A DNA stretch of 64,000 bases from Piscinibacter sp. HJYY11 (lineage in GTDB: Bacteria > Pseudomonadota > Gammaproteobacteria > Burkholderiales > Burkholderiaceae_C). Below the pieces are notes generated by a model. It did no database searches and was not told where the DNA came from. It saw nothing but the letters and a program-made list of their open reading frames with translations. Location of the stretch: positions 2,778,746-2,842,745 of the forward strand of contig NZ_JAERQZ010000001.1 of the NCBI RefSeq assembly GCF_016735515.1, in the 5' to 3' direction. Every line of letters starts with the position of its first letter. Positions within the stretch are counted from its first letter, which is position 1. The position numbers and the translations under genes were made by a program. This document shows, in pieces, positions 28,237 through 36,223 of the stretch.

Positions 28237-29622
28237 TCACGTGGCCGTCAAACCCGACGCACCGAGCGTCAGGTCGAACGTGTTGCGCGACATGCGCGTC
28301 GCACGCAGCTTGGCGACACTGAGCCGGCGGCTGTCGGGCGCCTCGTCGCTTCGGGCGAGGTGCAGCACATTGTCGAACCAGGCGGCGAGGCCGTCGCCGC
28401 TGGGGTCTCTGCTGCCGGTGGCGGCGGCCAGCGCCGCAGGGTCGAGCGTGAAGAGCGAGGTCACGCCGCGCAGCTTCAACTCGCGCAGGAGCCGGCCGAC
28501 GAAGCGGTAGCCGCGCTCCGAGAAGGCCACCGTGTCGGCCAGCGCCGCCATGCCATCGACCACCAGGCGGGTGACGCGGTGCTCGTCGACGAGCCGCAGC
28601 AGCTTGTGGCCCATCTCGTCGAGCGCCTCGTCTTCCGCGCCCTGTTCATAGATGCAGAGAGCGCCGGTCTCGAGTGCTGCGTCCACGCGCAGCCCGCACA
28701 GGCCGCCGGCCCGCACCAGCTCGAGCGCCGTCTCGGTGCCGGAAACCATCAGGGCCGGCTTTCCTCGGGTGGCGCCTGCCAGGAAGGCGAGCGCCAGCAG
28801 GGTCTTGCCCGAGCCGCTGCGGCCCACCAGCAGCGTGCCGCTGCCGGGCTCCAAGCCACCGTGCTGCAGCGCGGCATCGACGTCGGGCACGCCCAGGCCC
28901 ACGGGGGCGGTGCCGACGTCCACGGCCGGTGCCCCGTGGGGCAGCGCCTCCAGCCGCGGGAAGAAGCGCAACCCGTCGCTGGTGATGCAGAAGGTGTGCT
29001 TGCCGCGCTCGACCGCGCTGCCGCGGAATTTGCGCACCTGGATGCGCCGCTCGCTGCGCCACTGGTAGGTGTAGTCCTCGAAGGCAAAGATGCCGTCGAC
29101 CATGGTCTGCTCGGCATCGAGCGGGCGGCCCCGGCCGCTGGTGAGCAGCAGGCAGGTGACGGCCATCGCCGAGGCCAGGCTCTGCAGCTCGTGCACGAAC
29201 TGGCGCACCCCTTCCTCGGGGCGGCTCTGGCCGATGTCGGCGACCAGGCCGTCGACGATCAGGAGGCTCACCTGGTGGCGCGCCATCTCGCTGCGCAGCA
29301 GCTGCACCACGGCCTTGAGGCCCTGCTCTTCGAGCTCGCGGTAGCCGCTCAGGTAGAGCACCGAGGAGTTGACGAGCTCGGGCTTGCAGAAGCTTTGGCC
29401 GAGCATGTGCTGCAGCATGCGCGAGTGCGACTCGGCGAGCATCGTCACGTAGAGCGCCTTGCCGCCGCGCGCGGCGAGCGAGAAGGCGATCTGGTTGGCG
29501 AGCGTGGTCTTGCCGGCACCGGGCGGCCCTTCGAGGATGTAGACCCCTCCTTCGAACAGCCCGCCATGCAGGATCTCGTCGAGACCGGGGACCGTGGTGG
29601 GAAAGCGCTTCATCGCTGGCAT
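28237..29622 (-). CDS. KaiC-like protein with two RecA-type ATPase domains
   Basis: This 461-residue protein contains two KaiC domains. The first has TTVPGLDEILHGGLFEGGVY and Walker A GPPGAGKTT near residue 32. The second has a degenerate entry (GLGVPDVDAALQHGGLEPGS) and Walker A GRSGSGKT near residue 267. Walker B-like strands are SLLIVDGLVADI and RLVVDGMAAL. It lacks the KaiC A-loop and phosphorylation-site Ser/Thr pair as far as I can judge, and no kaiA or kaiB is nearby. Non-clock KaiC-like proteins of proteobacteria often sit with receiver or histidine-kinase genes, as here. Confidence 0.9.
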   Translation of the reverse strand: MPAMKRFPTTVPGLDEILHGGLFEGGVYILEGPPGAGKTTLANQIAFSLAARGGKALYVTMLAESHSRMLQHMLGQSFCKPELVNSSVLYLSGYRELEEQGLKAVVQLLRSEMARHQVSLLIVDGLVADIGQSRPEEGVRQFVHELQSLASAMAVTCLLLTSGRGRPLDAEQTMVDGIFAFEDYTYQWRSERRIQVRKFRGSAVERGKHTFCITSDGLRFFPRLEALPHGAPAVDVGTAPVGLGVPDVDAALQHGGLEPGSGTLLVGRSGSGKTLLALAFLAGATRGKPALMVSGTETALELVRAGGLCGLRVDAALETGALCIYEQGAEDEALDEMGHKLLRLVDEHRVTRLVVDGMAALADTVAFSERGYRFVGRLLRELKLRGVTSLFTLDPAALAAATGSRDPSGDGLAAWFDNVLHLARSDEAPDSRRLSVAKLRATRMSRNTFDLTLGASGLTAT

Positions 29623-29724
29623 GGGAGACGCCCCTCTGTGGCTGTTCTTGTGGATGCACAGGATGGTAGCGGGGGGAATCCCCGCCCCGTGTCAGACAAA
29701 CACCCGTCTCGCCTCCCCTGCCGG

Positions 29725-32691
29725 TCAACCGGCCCCACCCACCACGAAGCTGCCGACGGTGACCATGTCGGCCGGGCCGGACAGGCGCAGCGTGACCCGC
29801 TCGTCCTTCTGGTCGGCGCGGCCGAAGCCGGTGCTGAGCACCAGCATCAGGGTGGTCGAGGGCGACACCACCTGCTGGCGGTGGCCGTAGAAGCGCGCCT
29901 GCACGAGATAGCGGCCGGGCTTGGCGACCTTCAACGCAAACTCTTCCGGGCCGTAGCCGCCGGTCACGTCGCGCGAGACACGGGCGCCCTGGTAGCTCAG
30001 GCGCTGGCCGTAGTACGTCTGCTCGCCGTCGGGGTCGGTGACCCAGAGGTCGATGTCGGTGTTGTCGGCGTCCCAGCCGAGCACGATGCGCAGGTCGAGC
30101 GGCAGGTTGCGCAAGAGGCGCTTGTCGAAACCGGTGGTCTTCACCGGGCGGCCCAGGCGCTCGGCGCGCGCGATCACCATGTTCATCTCGTTGAGCGCGG
30201 TGAGGTCGATGTCCGGGAAACGGGCATCCCACGGGCGCGAGACCACCTGCCAGAGCTGGTCGACCGCGTCCTGCCACTGGCCGGCCTCGGCATGCGCGAG
30301 GCCGAGGTCGCGGAACGATTGCGGCTCGTTGGGGCTCAGGCGCTGCACCTCGCGCAGCACGGGCACGGCGAGCTGCGGCGCGTTGGCCTGCAGCAGGCGG
30401 TAGCCGAGCACGCGCAGGATGTGGCGGTTCTCCAGGTCCATCTCGGCCAGGTTCGACAGCACGCGCATCGCGAGCAGCGGCAGCTTCTTCTGAAAGAGCA
30501 CGTCGGCGGCGTCGAGGAAGAAGGCGGTGCTGTCCAGGTGCTTCGGCCGCTCGTCGAGGTAGACGCGGTAGACCGATTCGGGGGTGGCCGCGCGCAGGCG
30601 GCGCGCGTAGGGCACGTCGGGCTGCCAGGGCTGGAGGCGGATCACGGCGGACGGTGGAGCGTCTTGTCCTGCGGCACCGGCCTTGGCCTTGCGGGCCGGG
30701 GCCAATTCGCGGCTCTCGGCCATCGGCGCGGGCGCGGCCGGGGCGGCCAGCGAGGGGCGCATCGCGTCGTCGCGGCGAGACAGCGCCATCTCCTGCCGGC
30801 CGGCCGCGCCGCCCAGCAAGCGCTGGCGATCCTGTTCCTGCTTCTGCGCCCTGGCCCCGGCGCCATCTTTCGGGAAGTCTTTCTCCCACCAGGCCACCTG
30901 CTCGGCAAAACGTGCCGCCACCTGGTCGAGGTGCTGGGCCCGCGAGCGCTGCTGGCCCTGCTGCACCTGCGCCATCGCGCGGGCATAGGCATCGCGCAGC
31001 GAGGGCGGCGGCTCGATCTCGAAGCGCACGTAGTCGTTGAGCGCCTCCAGCACGATGAGCGAGGTCTCGCGCGAGACGAGGCCATAGGTGCGGCCGAGGC
31101 GGCGAACCTCGGCGCGGGTGTCGCCCACCGCCGCTTCGAGCTCGGCGATGCGCAGCCCGGCCCAGCGCTGGGCGACCTGGGTCGAGCCCGTGTCGCTGGC
31201 GGCGACGTGCAGGCGACGCTGCTCGATGCGGCCATCGGCGCGCTCGAAGTCGAGCGTGAGCTCGGCCTCGCGATGTACCAGCACACCGGCCAGGCGCACG
31301 TAGCCCTCGGTGGCGTACGGGTCGTCGATGACCACGTCGCGCGCCTGCACGCTGGTCGCACGCAGCAGGCGTGGCTTGCGCAGCTGCAGGGCCTTCGCGG
31401 CATCGCCGGGCGCGAGGAGGTCGAGGTGCTCGCCGCCGCTGCGCTCGGCGAGCTGGCGCAGGCGGTGCACGTGGCCGCTCTCGCTGCTGAGCGACAGCGC
31501 GAAGAGCGGCACCGGGCTCGCCGGCAACGCGGCCTTCGCGCCCCAGTTGGAGAGGCCGTCGGAGAAGAGCAGTGCGAGCTCGCAGCCCTCGGTCTTGATC
31601 AAGGCCGGCAGGTTGCTCGCGCCGTCGCAGGGTGTCGCCTCCAGCACGCGGCGCAACGTCTGCCACTGGCCACCGCGCACGGTGAACCGCTGCTCGGGCT
31701 CGACCACGTCGCGGCCCACCTGCAGCAGCACCTCGACATGGCCCAGCGCACGGAAGTACTCGTCGAGCACCTGAAGCTCCAGGTGGCGCGTGCGCTTGCC
31801 GGCGGAGCCCGAAGCATCCCACAGCAGCGCGATGCGGCGCGGCCTGGCGCGTGGTGCTGGTGCGAGTGCCGCGTCGCCGATCGCCAGCTCGGCATAGAAA
31901 TGCTCGCGGCCGGCGTGGCGCTGCGTGCTCACCACCGGGGTGCTGCGACGCGGCAGCGTAACCACCAGCGAGGGTGCGCCCTGGAGCTGGTCGGCCACGA
32001 GCGAGAGCTCGGCCCAGCCTTGCGCGGACCGGCGGCGCTCCAGCGCTTTCGCGGGCAGGTCCTCCATCCACACCGTGAGCTCGTCGGGTGTGGTGCCCGC
32101 GACCAGCACCTGCGCCTCGAGCCGCGACAGGCCCGAGCCAAAGCGCAGCGGCAGGTCGAGCCGGCCGCCGGCGTCCAGAGTCTGCGCGAGGTGCAGCACC
32201 ACGCGGCGCGTGCCCTGGGCGGGCAGTGGGTAAACGCGCAGCTTGTAGTTGTCGCCGTCGGTCACTTCCAGCAGCGCCGGGTCGACCCGCGCCCGGATCA
32301 CGTCTTCGAACACCTGCTGGCCCCGCGCCTTGTCGACCACCACCGCGGGGCGCAGCTCGCCGTCGATGTCGAGCTCGAAGCCGCTGACCCACTGGCCGTG
32401 GCCGAGCGGAAACTGCAGCTCGCCTTCGAGCACACGCCCGTTGGGATTGAAGAAGACGAGCTCGACGCGCATCTGCGCCGCGTGTCCGACGACCTCGGCG
32501 CGCACGCTCGCGCGCTGCACCCGCACCGGCTCGGCCGCAGGGTCCTGAAGCCGCATGCGCAGCATCGGGGGCTCGAAGGGGCGGGCCGGCGGCGCGAGGG
32601 CCAGCGCGCTCGGCGCGGCGCAGGCGCCCACCAGGGCAGAGAGGCAGGACCGGCGGGTCAGCGAAGCGGAAGTGAGAGCAGCAGTGGCCAT
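29725..32691 (-). CDS. Exported VIT/VWA protein with TPR-like and DUF2135 segments
   Basis: This 988-residue protein has a twin-Arg type signal (LTRRSCLSALVGACAAPSAL). A VIT domain follows (about 45-175, with AEVVGHAAQMRVELVFFNPN), then a VWA domain near 285-450 with a MIDAS-like DASGS, a low-complexity Ala/Arg linker, helical TPR-like repeats at about 705-840 (SPNEPQSFRDLGLAHAEAGQ), and a C-terminal DUF2135/YfaP-like domain near 875-965 (GWDADNTDIDLWVTDPDG). VIT/VWA proteins (inter-alpha-trypsin-inhibitor type) are surface or periplasmic and often metal-dependent adhesins or scaffolds; the role here is unknown. It stands 102 bases upstream of the KaiC-like gene on the same strand. Confidence 0.88.
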   Translation of the reverse strand: MATAALTSASLTRRSCLSALVGACAAPSALALAPPARPFEPPMLRMRLQDPAAEPVRVQRASVRAEVVGHAAQMRVELVFFNPNGRVLEGELQFPLGHGQWVSGFELDIDGELRPAVVVDKARGQQVFEDVIRARVDPALLEVTDGDNYKLRVYPLPAQGTRRVVLHLAQTLDAGGRLDLPLRFGSGLSRLEAQVLVAGTTPDELTVWMEDLPAKALERRRSAQGWAELSLVADQLQGAPSLVVTLPRRSTPVVSTQRHAGREHFYAELAIGDAALAPAPRARPRRIALLWDASGSAGKRTRHLELQVLDEYFRALGHVEVLLQVGRDVVEPEQRFTVRGGQWQTLRRVLEATPCDGASNLPALIKTEGCELALLFSDGLSNWGAKAALPASPVPLFALSLSSESGHVHRLRQLAERSGGEHLDLLAPGDAAKALQLRKPRLLRATSVQARDVVIDDPYATEGYVRLAGVLVHREAELTLDFERADGRIEQRRLHVAASDTGSTQVAQRWAGLRIAELEAAVGDTRAEVRRLGRTYGLVSRETSLIVLEALNDYVRFEIEPPPSLRDAYARAMAQVQQGQQRSRAQHLDQVAARFAEQVAWWEKDFPKDGAGARAQKQEQDRQRLLGGAAGRQEMALSRRDDAMRPSLAAPAAPAPMAESRELAPARKAKAGAAGQDAPPSAVIRLQPWQPDVPYARRLRAATPESVYRVYLDERPKHLDSTAFFLDAADVLFQKKLPLLAMRVLSNLAEMDLENRHILRVLGYRLLQANAPQLAVPVLREVQRLSPNEPQSFRDLGLAHAEAGQWQDAVDQLWQVVSRPWDARFPDIDLTALNEMNMVIARAERLGRPVKTTGFDKRLLRNLPLDLRIVLGWDADNTDIDLWVTDPDGEQTYYGQRLSYQGARVSRDVTGGYGPEEFALKVAKPGRYLVQARFYGHRQQVVSPSTTLMLVLSTGFGRADQKDERVTLRLSGPADMVTVGSFVVGGAG

Positions 32692-32770
32692 GTCAGTGGA
32701 AGAAAGGGTGGGACACCCTGGCTTCCACGCACGAGCCGGCCCGACGGGGTGAAGCCGGTCGGAAAAATAT

Positions 32771-34186
32771 TCAGGTCGCGGCGGCCGGCTTGGTGTCCAC
32801 CGGCAGGCACAGCAGGGCCGTCAGCAGCGCCAGCCCCACGTGCAGGGCATAGAGCGGCGTGAAGTCGGCGCGCTCCAGGCCGGCATGGCCCAGCAGCAGC
32901 ACGGTGATCGCCACGCCCAGCACCGAGCCGATCTGGCGCGTGGCCTGGTTGACGGCGCTGCCGACCGCATACTGGTCGGCCGGCAGCTTGTTGACGGCCG
33001 CGCCCGAGAGCGAAGGCAGCACCAGGCCCACGCCGAGGCCGCTCATCACCACGCCGGGCAGCCACTCGGTCAAGTACTCAGGCGTGGCGCCGGGCACGAA
33101 GAGGAACCAGGCGCCGCTCGCGGCATAGAGCAGCGCACCGCCCACCAGGAAGGGCCGGTGCCCGGTGCGCGCGGCGATGCGGCCCGAGACGATGGCCGTC
33201 ACCACCACGAGCAGCGGCCCCGGCGTGATGGCAAGGCCCGCGCGGGGCAGGCTGTAGTGCCACACCTCGGTCATGTAGAAGAAGAAGCCGAAGAACATGA
33301 TCGCGAAGGCGATGCCGAAGCTGAAGGTCGCCAGGTTCACGAAGGTGTAGGTGCGGTGGCGGAAGAGCCGCAGGTCGACCAGCGGGTCGCGGGCACGGCG
33401 CGCCCACAGCACGAAGCCGCCCAGCGCCACGAGCCCCGTCGCCGCGGCCACCAGCAGCTCGCTACTCGACCAGTGCGGCGACTCGCTCTGCACGATGGCC
33501 AGGGCCAGCGCGCCCACGCCAACGATCACGAGCAGCATGCCGACCACGTCGAGGCGCTTGTGGGCGCCTTCGCGCTTCTCCTCGCGCAGCAGCGTCGCGC
33601 CGCGCCAGATGGAGATCGCCCCCAGCGGCACGTTGATGTAGAAGGCCCACTGCCAGCCCACGGTGTCGACGACGAGCGAGCCGAAGCTCGGGCCCACCGC
33701 CGCGGCCAGGCCGCCCACCGCGCCCCACAGGCTCACCACCACCGTGCGCTTGCTCTGCGGGAAGGCCGCGAGCACCAGCGCCAGCGACGCCGGCGTGAGC
33801 AGCGCGGCGCCGATGGCCTGCAGCGCCCGCGCCGCGATCAGCCAGCCCAGGCTGCCGGCCAGTCCGCAGGCGGCCGAGGCGGCGATGAAGAGCGTCACGC
33901 CGAGCATGAACACGCGTCTGCGCCCGTGCCGGTCGGCCAGGCCGCCGGCCGGGATCAACATGGCCGCGAAGAGCACGGTGTAGGCGTTGAGCACCCACGA
34001 CATGTCGGCCGCCGAGGCGCCCGGGAAGCCCGCCCGCATCGCGCCGAAGGCGGCGTAGAGCATCGTGGTGTCGAGCGAGACGAGGAACACCGCCACGCTC
34101 GCGACCCAGAACACGGGCCAGGGCGAGGCCTTGGCGACATGCGGTTCGGCGGTGGCAGGAAGGGGGAGCACGGTGGCGGGCTTCAT
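32771..34186 (-). CDS. MFS exporter of the DHA2 (EmrB/QacA) family
   Basis: This 471-residue inner-membrane protein has the DHA2 marks: VSLDTTMLYAAFGAMR in the first helix, the loop GGLADRHGRRRVFMLG (motif A), motif C-like GAALLTPASLALVLAAFP, and 13-14 hydrophobic segments. It should export drugs or toxic organics with H+. The gene follows the SDR gene by 34 bases on the same strand and is probably under the TetR repressor encoded nearby. Confidence 0.93.
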   Translation of the reverse strand: MKPATVLPLPATAEPHVAKASPWPVFWVASVAVFLVSLDTTMLYAAFGAMRAGFPGASAADMSWVLNAYTVLFAAMLIPAGGLADRHGRRRVFMLGVTLFIAASAACGLAGSLGWLIAARALQAIGAALLTPASLALVLAAFPQSKRTVVVSLWGAVGGLAAAVGPSFGSLVVDTVGWQWAFYINVPLGAISIWRGATLLREEKREGAHKRLDVVGMLLVIVGVGALALAIVQSESPHWSSSELLVAAATGLVALGGFVLWARRARDPLVDLRLFRHRTYTFVNLATFSFGIAFAIMFFGFFFYMTEVWHYSLPRAGLAITPGPLLVVVTAIVSGRIAARTGHRPFLVGGALLYAASGAWFLFVPGATPEYLTEWLPGVVMSGLGVGLVLPSLSGAAVNKLPADQYAVGSAVNQATRQIGSVLGVAITVLLLGHAGLERADFTPLYALHVGLALLTALLCLPVDTKPAAAT

Positions 34187-34220
34187 GGGGGCGACCTTTC
34201 AGCGAGGGTTCAGCGCCAGT

Positions 34221-34928
34221 TCAACGCGACAGCGGCTGGGTGTAGACCGCCGGCGTGGCGGACAGGCCCGCCTTCACCATGCGGGTGATGTCATCGGCGA
34301 GCACCTCGGCGGCGCCGGCTTCGAGGCCGTCGAAGGCCCGCTGCACGACGAGCTCGGGGGCCGTCTTGGGCACGTCCATGCCGCGCACGAGGTCGGTGTC
34401 GACGAAGCCCACGTGCAGGCCGGTCACCTGGGTCTTCTGCGCCAGCAGTTCGAGGCGAAGGCCGTTGGTGAAGGCCCAGGCCGCGGACTTGGTGGCGCCG
34501 TAGACGCCCAGCAGCGGCGAATTGATCCAGCTCGCGATCGACAGCACGTTGAGGATGGCGCCGCCGCCCTGCGCCGCCAGCACCGGCGCGAACGCCTGGC
34601 TCATGCGCCACACGCCGAAGAAGTTGGTCTCGAACTGCTGGCGCGCCGACTCGATGGCGCCGTCGGCCAGGAAGCCGCCCGTGGTGGCGATGCCCGCGTT
34701 GTTGACCAGCAGCGTCACGTCGCTGCAGCGCTGCGCGGCGGCGCGCACCTGCTCGGGGTCGGTCACGTCGAGCCGGATCGGCTCGACCCCGGGCAGGTTC
34801 ACGCTGGCCGGGTCGCGCGCCCCGGCGTACACCTTGCGCGCCCCGCGGGCCAGGGCCTCGCGGGCGAAGGCCAGCCCCAGGCCCCGGTTGGCACCGGTGA
34901 CGAGAACCACTGCGTTGTCGAGCTTCAT
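34221..34928 (-). CDS. Short-chain dehydrogenase next to a TetR/MFS pair
   Basis: This 235-residue SDR has TGANRGLGLAFAR, NNAGIATTGG, Ser in NVLSIASWINS and YGATKSA (Tyr/Lys). ATG 34928 is chosen since AGAGG lies about 7 bases upstream and the extended frame begins inside the operator palindrome. The substrate is unknown. It probably starts the SDR-MFS transcript that is controlled by the TetR-like repressor. Confidence 0.92.
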   Translation of the reverse strand: MKLDNAVVLVTGANRGLGLAFAREALARGARKVYAGARDPASVNLPGVEPIRLDVTDPEQVRAAAQRCSDVTLLVNNAGIATTGGFLADGAIESARQQFETNFFGVWRMSQAFAPVLAAQGGGAILNVLSIASWINSPLLGVYGATKSAAWAFTNGLRLELLAQKTQVTGLHVGFVDTDLVRGMDVPKTAPELVVQRAFDGLEAGAAEVLADDITRMVKAGLSATPAVYTQPLSR

Positions 34929-34946
34929 GTTCGGACCTCTTTCGGA

Positions 34947-34967
34947 AATATGATGACCGTCATAATT
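34947..34967. promoter_or_regulatory. TetR-type operator before the SDR-MFS operon
   Basis: The 21 bases match the site at 35614-35634 in all but 2 positions. The core is TATGATGACCGTCATA, with outer arms TATGA/TCATA intact. It ends 18 bases upstream of the SDR start codon, where repressor binding would block transcription. Confidence 0.75.
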
Positions 34968-35005
34968 GAAGGCCAAGAAAAGCGCCGACGGGCGGCGCGG
35001 GTGAA

Positions 35006-35596
35006 TCAGGCGGGGGTGGTGGTGTCGTGCTGGGCCAGCAGCCCCTCCCGGATGGACTTGAGCATGGCCTTGGCTTCGGCGCCGGTGCCGATCGCCCGCG
35101 CGATCTGCAGGCCGCCGACCATCGCGGCGGTGATGAGCGCAGCCGAGGCCGGGTCGGCGCCGGGCGGCAGCGCCACGCGCACCCGCTCGACCAGCCCCAG
35201 TACGCGCCGCGCCGAGGCCTCGCGCACCTCGGGCGCCTGGCGCGGCATCTCGGACAGCAGCGCCGACACCACGCAGCCCGTCTCCAGGGCTTCGAGGTGC
35301 TCGTCGGAAAGGTAGCTCTCGACCAGCACGCGCAGCGGGCTCACGCCCTCACGCGCCAGCGCTTCCACCTTGCGTTCGAGCCGGCCGGCGTTGGCCTGCC
35401 CGGCCCGGCTCACCGCCTCGGCCAGCAGGGCGTCGCGCGACTTGAAGTGCGCGTAGAAGCCGCCGTGGGTGAGGCCGGCTTCCTTCATGACGCTGGCCAC
35501 GCCGGTGCCGGCATAGCCGCTGCGCCGGATGGCGCGCGCCGCCGCCTCGACGATGCGTTCGTGCGAGAGCTCGCTGCGGCTGGGAGGCTTGGTCAT
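35006..35596 (-). CDS. TetR/AcrR-family repressor
   Basis: This 196-residue protein has an N-terminal helix-turn-helix: IVEAAARAIRRSGYAGTGVA, then LTHGGFYAHFKSRDALLAEAV. The C-terminal ligand domain looks like the TetR_C_16/LmrA-YxaF type. The start at ATG 35596 is preferred over a TTG at 35614, which lies in the operator. The same palindrome stands before this gene and before the SDR-MFS operon, so it probably represses itself and that operon, and a small hydrophobic inducer should release it. It is transcribed in the same direction as SDR and MFS, with 77 bases between. Confidence 0.93.
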   Translation of the reverse strand: MTKPPSRSELSHERIVEAAARAIRRSGYAGTGVASVMKEAGLTHGGFYAHFKSRDALLAEAVSRAGQANAGRLERKVEALAREGVSPLRVLVESYLSDEHLEALETGCVVSALLSEMPRQAPEVREASARRVLGLVERVRVALPPGADPASAALITAAMVGGLQIARAIGTGAEAKAMLKSIREGLLAQHDTTTPA

Positions 35597-35613
35597 GGCG
35601 GTGGATCGGCTCA

Positions 35614-35634
35614 AATATGATGATCATCATAATT
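35614..35634. promoter_or_regulatory. Perfect palindromic operator before tetR
   Basis: TATGATGATCATCATA (35616-35631) is a perfect 16-base palindrome flanked by AA and ATT. It begins 17 bases before the repressor's start codon. The near-identical copy before the SDR gene makes both very likely binding sites of the TetR-like protein. Confidence 0.8.
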
Positions 35635-35722
35635 CAAGCCCAGCCGTTTTGCATCTCGCATGTTTGCGTAGGAATCCACAGTCCGGCGGGCCCTGGCACC
35701 CGCGAGCCGCCTCAGCGCAGCG

Positions 35723-36223
35723 TCACTTGCCGGCGCGGCGGCGGCCGCCCGACACCTTGAGCAGCAGCTCCAGCAGCAGCAGCCGCTCGGCCGGCGAGAG
35801 CACCGACAGGGCGTCGTTTTCCATCGTCGCGGCGATCTTCTCGGCGCGCTGCACCAGCTGCTGGCCGGCCTTGGTGAGCACGACGATCTGCGAGCGGCGG
35901 TCTTCGGTGCTGCGCACCCGCTCGACCCAGCCGCGCTCCACCATGCGGTCGAGCGTGACAGCGAGGTTGGGCGGCGAGACATCGAGCGCCTGGCCGAGCT
36001 GCTTCTGGTTGACGTTCTCGTTCGAGGCGACGAGCACGAGGATGGAGAACTCCACCGCCTTCAGCTGCAGCGGCCCGAGGTGCTTGGCAAACACCTTCTT
36101 GAGCGCGACCGACGCGCGCGTGGCCGCATAGCCCATCAGGTGCGTGAGGCGCGACTGGTCGAGCGGCGCCGAACGGGCGCGCGGTTCCACGGTGTCGTCG
36201 GCGGCAAGCTCGGTGGCGTTCAT
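35723..36223 (-). CDS. MarR-family regulator of the aromatic-acid gene cluster
   Basis: This 166-residue protein has the MarR winged helix: LKAVEFSILVLVASNENVNQ, LGQALDVSPPNLAVTLDRMVERGWVER and the wing STEDRRSQIVVLTKAGQ. It is encoded last in the minus-strand operon, with an ATGA overlap to the acyl-CoA dehydrogenase gene. MarR proteins of hydroxycinnamate pathways (CouR, FerR, HcaR) are released by hydroxycinnamoyl-CoA esters; the same mode is likely here. A candidate site lies before the first gene of the cluster at 48810. Confidence 0.92.
   Translation of the reverse strand: MNATELAADDTVEPRARSAPLDQSRLTHLMGYAATRASVALKKVFAKHLGPLQLKAVEFSILVLVASNENVNQKQLGQALDVSPPNLAVTLDRMVERGWVERVRSTEDRRSQIVVLTKAGQQLVQRAEKIAATMENDALSVLSPAERLLLLELLLKVSGGRRRAGK

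Noticed and set aside
28228..32862. A plus-strand open frame of about 1,540 codons opposite the KaiC-like and VIT/VWA genes
   Set aside because: It is a shadow of two genes with clear motifs; composition is low-complexity Arg/Ala/Leu/Gln.
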